Origin: Bernardetia sp. ABR2-2B
GTDB taxonomy: Bacteria > Bacteroidota > Bacteroidia > Cytophagales > Bernardetiaceae
Reading direction: 5' to 3'
NCBI RefSeq assembly: GCF_037126435.1
Contig: NZ_CP147020.1
Coordinates: 2,159,293 to 2,223,292, forward strand
DNA length: 64,000 bases
Under the pieces are notes generated by a model, which worked only from the letters and a program-made list of their open reading frames with translations, made no database searches and was not told the DNA's origin. Shown piece after piece: positions 57,439-63,245 of this stretch. Every line of letters starts with the position of its first letter. The stretch's first letter is position 1. The position numbers were made by a program, and so were the translations under genes.

Positions 57439-59304
57439 CTAATTTTCCTTATCTATTGCCTCTATTTTTTTATTCAATCTTGACTTGGCTTTGTGTACAC
57501 TTCTAGGGTTTATATTTAGTAAGGTAGCTATTTCTTTGACAGACATATTGAGATGATAATAGGCAGACAAACGAATTTCATTTTTGGTAAGTGTTGGATA
57601 TTTCTCGTTTAGTTCTTTAAAAAAGTTAGGATGTACTTCTTCAAAATGAATTTTGAAATTATTCCAGTCGCTATCTAATTGAATATCATTATTGATGACT
57701 GATTTTATTTCTTTTATTCCATCTTTATTTTGTGTACTAGAGTTTTTATAAGACAAACCTCGTATTTGCTTTTGGAGATTCGTCAGCATTTCATTTTTTT
57801 GATAGAGATAAAGCGAGTTGGCTGTTAGTTCTCTTTGATTGGCTTCTAGTTTGGCTTGTAAATCGGCTTTCTGTTTTGCTTCTTCTTCTATTTTTTGCTC
57901 TAACTCTGTTTTTTGACTGGCTTCTGATTTTATTTTGTTCTGTAAATCTATTTCTTTATTTACTGCCGTTGCCATATCAGCAATGATATGTTCGTTTTCT
58001 AATTCTATATATCTATTACGAGCCAGTATTTCTCCATTTTCTTTTTCCAATATTTCTGCTTGAAGTTGTTTTTCTTTTAGTTCGTCTTTTAGAAGGTTTA
58101 TACGAGCTACCAAAGCAATAGCAAAAGAGAGCGTTTGCGAGAGAAGTGTAAGGTGTGGTAATAATTGTATAGATGAGGAGCTTGATTTGTATACGAGTAA
58201 ATAAAGTGCAATAGACATTATACCCAATAAAGGTAGTGTATTGGCAATCAAGAAATAACGAGCTGGTTTGTAGCCATTTTTATAGGACATTATACCAACA
58301 CTAAAAATCATCAAAATTATTATGCTGAAAAATAGATTAGAAATTAAAGCTAATGAATAGTATATATTCAATGATTTGAAAGAAGCTATAATTATAGCAA
58401 ATAAGCTAAATAAAGATAAGAAGTAAGTAAGATATTTGAGTATAGTGTCCCAATATGGAAAATAAATATCTAGTTGTAAATAACTACGAGTGAATTGTAT
58501 ATAACCAAATAAAATCATCCAAATAAAACCAAAATTTAGAATATCTCTAGTCGTATAAGCATACAGCACTCCATTTGAATTTATTCCTATGTTATAAAAA
58601 TTAAAAGGAAGTACAAAATTGAATACATCAGAAAATGCTGAAATATATAAAATAGCTCCTAGTAAAATTATTAGATAATACAAATAAGTATTATCTCTAA
58701 AAACAAAATAAATATATAAATTATAAATAAAGAAAAGTAACATAGCAATAGTAACTACCAACCAAGAAACTACTATAAACTGTTCCTTATTTTCATAGGC
58801 TTCTTTTGCATATATATAAATAGACAAGTAGATTGGATACTCTTGCTCGTTAAGTTCGTTTACCTTTGATTTGACATAAAACGTATTTATTTTATTAGGG
58901 TGTAGATAAACAGAAAAAATTCCTTCTATTCGTTTAAAATCAGTTATGGCAAGCCCTGCTTGAGTAGTTTTCCATTTTTCATCATCAAAATCATAATAAT
59001 ATAGAAGATTATTTATTTTTGGTGTTAAGCTAAAATAGTATTCTTTGCCATAAGCTGAGTTGTTTTGTATAGAAAATCTAAACCAACAGTATTCTTCAGT
59101 TTCAAATTTATAAGATTTAGGGTTTTCTTGAAACTCAAGTGTAGAATCATTCAAGATTTGTTCAAAAGTATAATTCTTATCCATCAAAATCTCAAAATCC
59201 TCTATTTTTTGTACTGGTTTATCTTCTAGTACATACGTATTTTGAGCAAATAAAAATGATGCTTTCAATACAAATAATAAGCTCAAAAAATAATTAAGTT
59301 TCAT
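57439..59304 (-). CDS. 7TMR-DISM membrane regulator with LuxR-type HTH, cassette 1
   Basis: A 621-residue membrane-bound one-component regulator. Signal peptide 1-20; a periplasmic 7TMR-DISM extracellular domain (about 25-170, with YCWFRFSIQNNS); seven membrane segments (about 176-400); a long coiled coil (403-512, LQAKLEANQRELTANSLYLYQ); and a C-terminal domain with FEEVHPNFFKELNEKYPTLT and the HTH SVKEIATLLNINPRSVHKAKSR (588-609). There is no kinase or cyclase. DISM domains are thought to bind sugars or other small ligands. It is paralogous to the gene at 61082 over its full length. Confidence 0.9.
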   Translation of the reverse strand: MKLNYFLSLLFVLKASFLFAQNTYVLEDKPVQKIEDFEILMDKNYTFEQILNDSTLEFQENPKSYKFETEEYCWFRFSIQNNSAYGKEYYFSLTPKINNLLYYYDFDDEKWKTTQAGLAITDFKRIEGIFSVYLHPNKINTFYVKSKVNELNEQEYPIYLSIYIYAKEAYENKEQFIVVSWLVVTIAMLLFFIYNLYIYFVFRDNTYLYYLIILLGAILYISAFSDVFNFVLPFNFYNIGINSNGVLYAYTTRDILNFGFIWMILFGYIQFTRSYLQLDIYFPYWDTILKYLTYFLSLFSLFAIIIASFKSLNIYYSLALISNLFFSIIILMIFSVGIMSYKNGYKPARYFLIANTLPLLGIMSIALYLLVYKSSSSSIQLLPHLTLLSQTLSFAIALVARINLLKDELKEKQLQAEILEKENGEILARNRYIELENEHIIADMATAVNKEIDLQNKIKSEASQKTELEQKIEEEAKQKADLQAKLEANQRELTANSLYLYQKNEMLTNLQKQIRGLSYKNSSTQNKDGIKEIKSVINNDIQLDSDWNNFKIHFEEVHPNFFKELNEKYPTLTKNEIRLSAYYHLNMSVKEIATLLNINPRSVHKAKSRLNKKIEAIDKEN

Positions 59305-59330
59305 AGCCTATGATTTTTATGCTAGAGAAA

Positions 59331-59430
59331 TAAAAAGCCTTTATGAATAAAGAAAAATATTCTACTAAACTAATGAAAATAAGAATGTTTTGCTACTCTC
59401 TTGGTTACTTCTATTTTTTTAATCAAAAAA
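59331..59430 (-). repeat. Upstream region of 7TMR-DISM gene 1 (repeat copy)
   Basis: A conserved block shared with 55511-55610 and, in its left 65 bp, with 63001-63065. It includes the ATTCT/AGAAT hairpin and AAAGGCTTTTTATTTCT on the minus strand, so it should contain the regulator promoter. Confidence 0.75.
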
Positions 59431-59466
59431 AAGCCACAAAATGAGTAATCATTGTGTGGCTCTCCT
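59428..59466 (-). terminator. Terminator of the three-peptide array
   Basis: AGCCACACAATGA-TTAC-TCATTTTGTGGCT followed by T8 on the minus strand. It matches the terminator at 55611 with changes at the loop and one stem pair. Confidence 0.92.
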
Positions 59467-59481
59467 GTCGTAACTAAAAGT

Positions 59482-59571
59482 TTAGCTAGGACGGTTTTCT
59501 AATTGAGGCATTAATATATCTTCAATATTAATAACACCTGTATCATCTGCTTCACCACTTGGAAGTCTCAT
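59482..59571 (-). CDS. Micropeptide B1 (29 aa), three-peptide array
   Basis: It reads MRLPSGEADDTGV followed by INIEDILMPQLENRPS. An in-frame ATG eight codons upstream (59595) would add MIIKIYKP, but that frame is closed by a stop codon in copy B2, so the shorter start is preferred. Phenylalanine before the PQLENRPS tail is replaced by methionine in all three copies of this array. Confidence 0.8.
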   Translation of the reverse strand: MRLPSGEADDTGVINIEDILMPQLENRPS

Positions 59572-59602
59572 AGGTTTGTATATTTTGATAATCATAATGA
59601 TT

Positions 59603-59660
59603 GGTATGATTTACCGTACTTACACTTTTTCATAGTTGAGGGCTAGTAAGAAATTCCCTT
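59603..59660 (-). promoter_or_regulatory. Conserved leader element of micropeptide B1
   Basis: The stem is CTTAC/GTAAG, where array A has CCTAC/GTAGG: both sides of the second pair have changed together. The end reads GGTAAATCATACC. Confidence 0.68.
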
Positions 59661-59693
59661 ATTATTGTTCTAGTTTTGCTAACTAAGCTCAAA

Positions 59694-59783
59694 CTAGCTA
59701 GGACGGTTTTCTAATTGAGGCATTAATATATCTTCAATATTAATAATACCTGTACCATCTGCTCCACCACTTGGAAGTTTCAT
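59694..59783 (-). CDS. Micropeptide B2 (29 aa), three-peptide array
   Basis: It reads MKLPSGGADGTGI followed by INIEDILMPQLENRPS and stops with TAG rather than TAA. A TAA in the upstream in-frame stretch fixes the start at 59783. It differs from B3 by K for R at position 2. Confidence 0.82.
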   Translation of the reverse strand: MKLPSGGADGTGIINIEDILMPQLENRPS

Positions 59784-59814
59784 AGGTTTTTATATTTTGA
59801 TAATCATAATGATT

Positions 59815-59872
59815 GGTATGATTTACCGTACTTACACTTTTTCATAGTTGAGGGGTAGTAAGAAATTCCTTT
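59815..59872 (-). promoter_or_regulatory. Conserved leader element of micropeptide B2
   Basis: It has stem CTTAC/GTAAG; the first GGG of the block is reduced to AGG here, weakening a possible second helix with CCCT. Confidence 0.62.
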
Positions 59873-59905
59873 TTGATTTTTCTAATTTTGCTAACTAAGC
59901 TCAAA

Positions 59906-59995
59906 CTAGCTAGGACGGTTTTCTAATTGAGGCATTAATATATCTTCAATATTAATAATACCTGTACCATCTGCTCCACCACTTGGAAGTCTCAT
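59906..59995 (-). CDS. Micropeptide B3 (29 aa), three-peptide array
   Basis: The first ORF of the array after the GNAT gene. It reads MRLPSGGADGTGI followed by INIEDILMPQLENRPS, ending in TAG. B2 and B3 differ at only one residue, so this array is more uniform than the four-peptide array. Confidence 0.82.
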   Translation of the reverse strand: MRLPSGGADGTGIINIEDILMPQLENRPS

Positions 59996-60026
59996 AGGTT
60001 TGTATATTTTGATAATCATAATGATT

Positions 60027-60085
60027 GGTATGATAAACCTTGCTTACTTATTTTTCACAGTTGAGGGCTAGTAAGAAATTCCCTT
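60027..60085 (-). promoter_or_regulatory. Conserved leader element of micropeptide B3
   Basis: It begins 7 bases after the GNAT stop codon. Its stem is extended to CTTACT/AGTAAG. Confidence 0.68.
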
Positions 60086-60092
60086 ATTAAAA

Positions 60093-60710
60093 TTAACTGA
60101 CCTCTTCATATACAGTCAAATATTTTTCTATTAGCTTATCAATCGTTTGATTTCCCTTTATTAAAGAATATATATACATATCTCTATATTGACCATTAAT
60201 AAACATTCTATCTTTAAAATGTCCTTCTCTCTGAAAACCAAATTTTTCTAACAGACTGACTGTAGATTTATTTTCAGGATATACTTTTGCACTTACAGAG
60301 TGTAACTTCATTGTCTCAAAACCAAAGCGAAGTAGTGCCAAAAAGCCTTCAACACCTAGTCTTGTTCGCCAAAGTTCAGGTAGAAGTTCGCCATCTATTT
60401 CAGCTCTATGATTTTTTATATCAATAGGATTAAAACTACATATCCCCACTAATTCATCAGTTCCTTTTTTTGTTGCTGCCCAAGGAATTGCCCATTTTTT
60501 TTTGTAAAAATTTTGGAGCATTTCAATATATCTACTAGCATCTTCAAGAGAGTTTACATTTTGACGATAAATAAATCTATTTACAGCTTTACTAGAATGA
60601 AGCTCTAAGACTCTTTCTTTATCTGATAATTTAAGTTCTCTAAGTATTAGGTTTGGTGTTTCAAGAACCATAAATTTTTCAAATACTTTTTGGTTGATTT
60701 GGTGTATCAT
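60093..60710 (-). CDS. GNAT family acetyltransferase (RimJ/RimL-like), cassette 2
   Basis: A 205-residue paralogue of the GNAT at 56481, alignable along its whole length (KVFEKF, LILREL, KKKWAIPWAAT, HRAEIDGELLPELWRT, ENKSTVSLLEKFGFQREGHFKDR). In the acetyl-CoA loop it reads WRTRLG where the other copy has WRTGLA, so the first conserved glycine is replaced by R117. This may weaken cofactor binding. It leads the three-peptide array on the same strand and shares the TGTCCA promoter element with cassette 1. Confidence 0.87.
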   Translation of the reverse strand: MIHQINQKVFEKFMVLETPNLILRELKLSDKERVLELHSSKAVNRFIYRQNVNSLEDASRYIEMLQNFYKKKWAIPWAATKKGTDELVGICSFNPIDIKNHRAEIDGELLPELWRTRLGVEGFLALLRFGFETMKLHSVSAKVYPENKSTVSLLEKFGFQREGHFKDRMFINGQYRDMYIYSLIKGNQTIDKLIEKYLTVYEEVS

Positions 60711-60859
60711 ATTGAACTTGAGAATTAATTATTTGTATTAAAATGCTTTACTAACTTTAGAAGAAGCTAAGTAGAAGCAACTATTTTTTTTGCTGTTGCT
60801 TTCGCTGATTCCTTTGATACAAGTAACGAGATGAACACAAAAAAAGCTAAAAAAAGGAC

Positions 60860-60876
60860 TGGACAGCATATGGACA
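60860..60876 (-). promoter_or_regulatory. Candidate operator: TGTCCA direct repeat, cassette 2
   Basis: TGTCCA occurs at 60871-60876 and 60860-60865 on the minus strand, again 11 bp apart. The bases between the repeats differ from cassette 1, so the word and spacing are what is conserved. Confidence 0.55.
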
Positions 60877-61011
60877 GCACGAAAAAAAGTGTCTTTTTGG
60901 TTTAAAAATATAATTAAATTTATTTTTTATATAAAAATAACATTATTTTTGAAAAATTTATATAAGAACAGACAACTAAATTTCGAACTCTTGTTTTTTT
61001 ATTAGACATCA

Positions 61012-61051
61012 AAAAAAGCAATACCATAACTTTCATTATAGTATTGCCTTT
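61012..61051 (-). terminator. Terminator after 7TMR-DISM regulator 2
   Basis: GGCAATACTATAATG and its partner TTATGGTATTGC form the stem on the minus strand, with a following T7. The position matches the terminator of regulator 1, but the sequence has diverged. Confidence 0.85.
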
Positions 61052-61081
61052 AATTTTGAGTGTAAAAAAGAATTTGACGGA

Positions 61082-62974
61082 TTAATTTTCCTTATCTATT
61101 GCTTCCATTTTTTTATTTAATCTAGACCTAGATTTATGCACACTTGAAGGATTGATATTGAGTAGAGTTGCTATTTCTTTAGCTGTCATATTGAGATGAT
61201 AATAGGCAGAAAGACGAATCTCATATTTAGTAAGTGTCGGATATTTTTCATTCAATTCCTTAAAAAAATTAGGATGTACTTCTTCAAAATGAACTTTAAA
61301 ATTATCCCAATCACTCTCTAATCGAAGGTCATTTTTGATAGTTGATTTTATTTCTCTGATTCCTTCTCTGTTTTGAGTGGTGGTGTCTTTATAGGATAAA
61401 TTTCCGATTTGCTTTTGCAGATTTGTTAGCATTTCATTTTTTTGATAGAGATAAAGTGAGTTGGCTGTAAGTTCTCTTTGATTGGCTTCTAGTTTTGCTT
61501 GTAAATCGGCTTTTTGTTTTGCTTCTTGTTCTATTCTCTTTTCTAACTCTTCTTTCTGATTTATTTCGACTTTCATTTTTTCTTCTAACTCGGCTTTGTT
61601 GTTTACTGCTGTTATCATATCAGTCATAATATATTCGTTTTCTAATTCTATATATTTATTACGAGCTAATATTTCTTCATTTTCGGCTTCTAGTTTTTGT
61701 GATTCTAGTTGTTTTTCTTTGAGTTGGTCTTTTATAAGATTGACACGAGCTACTAAAGCCACAGCAAAGGCTAAAGTTTGAGAAAGAATGGCAATATTAG
61801 GAGCAAGACTTGGTATAAGATAAACTTTCACACCTATTCCATTGACAATTTCGTACAAGAAAAAATAAATAACTAACGCTACTGTAATTAGTAAAGGAAA
61901 TGCGTTAGCTATCAAAAAGTATTTGGCTGGTTTATAACCTTTTATTGCTGAGAGTATGCCTACACAAAGAATAGATAGGATAACAATACCAATAAGCAAA
62001 TTCTCTAAAAACAATAAATAGATATTGTAATAATTAGCACCTAATATCAGACCTATAAGTAGGAAAGAATAGCAGACACATATCCACAATAAATAAGTCA
62101 ATATTTTATTCCAAAGAGGCAGGTAAGTAGCAAGTTTTAAATACAAACAAGTAAATTTTGTAATCCCCATCAATATTAAAATGAGACCAATTCGTATCAC
62201 AACAGCATTACTATCAAAGAAAAAAAATGAGCCATTTGACATTACTTCTATACTCAACCACTTGATAGGAAGAAAAATATTAGTATGATTACGGACACTT
62301 GTTATGTATATCAAACTACCTATAAGTATAATCAAATAGTATAAATATACTCGGTCTTTAAAAATAAAAAAAAGATAGGTGTTATATAAAAAGAAGAATA
62401 CCAAAACAGAACAAGTAGAAATCCATAAAATAAGCATAAACTGTTCTTTTTCAGTAAAAACGTGTTTTTTTTCTAAAGAAAGAGTTATAGGAACAGGATA
62501 AGGTTGTTTTGATAAATATTCTACATTTACCTTTGTAAAAAAAGTAGTTATACTATTGGCACGAAATAGACAGGGAAATACATTAGGTTGTCTTTGATAA
62601 TCTGCTACTTTTAGTCCAGTAGTAGTTTGTGTCCAAGTATTATTTTCAAAATCAAAAGTATATAAAGTATTTTCAATAGTAGGAAATACACTCAAGTACA
62701 TTTGCTTAGAATATGGAGAGTTATTTTTTATACTACAACGAACCCAATAATAGTCGCTTTCTTTTGTCTTTTGAAAATCTACTTCTTCAGGATTTTTGAT
62801 AAATACCAAAGAAGTGTCTGTCAGAATTTGTTCAAACGTATAATTCTTATCAGGCAGAATCTCAAAGTTTTGTGTTCTTTCAAAGTCTTTATTTTTCAAA
62901 AGAAGAGGATTTTGAGCAAACAAAAGTGATATGTTTAGCACAAATAACAAAGTCAGAACGTAGTTTAGTTTCAT
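61082..62974 (-). CDS. 7TMR-DISM membrane regulator with LuxR-type HTH, cassette 2
   Basis: A 630-residue paralogue of the regulator at 57439 with the same order: signal peptide (1-20), DISM extracellular domain with YYWVRCSIKNNS, seven membrane segments (about 185-410), coiled coil (about 412-520) and HTH AKEIATLLNINPSSVHKSRSR. The coiled coil and HTH are nearly identical in the two copies, while the extracellular domain differs much more. The pair may therefore bind similar DNA but different signals (inference). It begins the double cassette; the 63001-63065 block upstream should hold its promoter. Confidence 0.9.
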   Translation of the reverse strand: MKLNYVLTLLFVLNISLLFAQNPLLLKNKDFERTQNFEILPDKNYTFEQILTDTSLVFIKNPEEVDFQKTKESDYYWVRCSIKNNSPYSKQMYLSVFPTIENTLYTFDFENNTWTQTTTGLKVADYQRQPNVFPCLFRANSITTFFTKVNVEYLSKQPYPVPITLSLEKKHVFTEKEQFMLILWISTCSVLVFFFLYNTYLFFIFKDRVYLYYLIILIGSLIYITSVRNHTNIFLPIKWLSIEVMSNGSFFFFDSNAVVIRIGLILILMGITKFTCLYLKLATYLPLWNKILTYLLWICVCYSFLLIGLILGANYYNIYLLFLENLLIGIVILSILCVGILSAIKGYKPAKYFLIANAFPLLITVALVIYFFLYEIVNGIGVKVYLIPSLAPNIAILSQTLAFAVALVARVNLIKDQLKEKQLESQKLEAENEEILARNKYIELENEYIMTDMITAVNNKAELEEKMKVEINQKEELEKRIEQEAKQKADLQAKLEANQRELTANSLYLYQKNEMLTNLQKQIGNLSYKDTTTQNREGIREIKSTIKNDLRLESDWDNFKVHFEEVHPNFFKELNEKYPTLTKYEIRLSAYYHLNMTAKEIATLLNINPSSVHKSRSRLNKKMEAIDKEN

Positions 62975-63000
62975 AACCTATAATTTTTATGCTAAAGAAA

Positions 63001-63065
63001 TAAAAAGCCTTTATGAGCAAAGAAAAATATTTTACTAAACTAATGAAAATAAGAATATTTTACTA
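63001..63065 (-). repeat. Upstream region of 7TMR-DISM gene 2 (repeat copy, truncated)
   Basis: It matches the first 65 bp of 59331-59430, then changes abruptly to the start region of the beta-barrel gene. This abrupt switch marks the right edge of the cassette region. Confidence 0.78.
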
Positions 63066-63099
63066 CTTGTTCATAAAAGATATTTCTAAATTGTAAAAT
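63065..63099. repeat. Right copy of 35-bp direct repeat flanking the cassette region
   Basis: It repeats 55287-55321, including the ATGAACAA start of the beta-barrel gene on the minus strand, although no barrel gene follows here. Confidence 0.85.
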
Positions 63100-63104
63100 A
63101 AAGG

Positions 63105-63200
63105 CTATTACGGTTTGTTAGGGGGAATTCAGACACCCTGTCTGAACACAAAAAACAGCCTTTATTTGTCTTAGTCAGTTTAGAAGACTGACATACAAAA
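63105..63200. repeat. Composite palindrome GGCTATTACGG plus TTCAGACA hairpins
   Basis: GGCTATTACGGTTTGTTA is shared with 52970. TTCAGACA-CCC-TGTCTGAA (63128-63146) is a perfect hairpin with the same arms as 20031-20049. GTCAGTTTAGAAGACTGAC follows at about 63174-63192. A chain of extragenic palindromes after the oxidoreductase gene. Confidence 0.6.
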
Positions 63201-63245
63201 TAACTGTGATAATGTTTATTGTTTAAAAGTAACTTTGATAATAGA

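Larger units (their letters stand above)
60711..61081. other. Promoter region of cassette-2 GNAT operon
   Basis: The 371-bp gap holds the terminator of regulator 2, the TGTCCA direct repeat, and the words AGCTTTTTTT, CGTTACTTGTATCAA and GCGAAAGCAAC in the same order as in cassette 1. These conserved blocks stand out from otherwise diverged sequence. No ORF is present. Confidence 0.55.

Noticed and set aside
59482-59595. Longer version of micropeptides B1 and B3 starting MIIKIYKP
   Set aside because: The same upstream frame is closed by TAA in copy B2, so the shorter start common to all three is preferred.
55664-59995. Micropeptides as microviridin-type graspetide or other known RiPP precursors
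   Set aside because: No ATP-grasp ligase, cyclase, protease or exporter gene is in the cassette, and the conserved part is C-terminal rather than an N-terminal leader.
56481-60710. GNAT genes as GNAT-type toxins of a toxin-antitoxin system
   Set aside because: No ribbon-helix-helix antitoxin gene is adjacent, the proteins are RimJ/RimL-like, and the downstream micropeptides do not resemble antitoxins.
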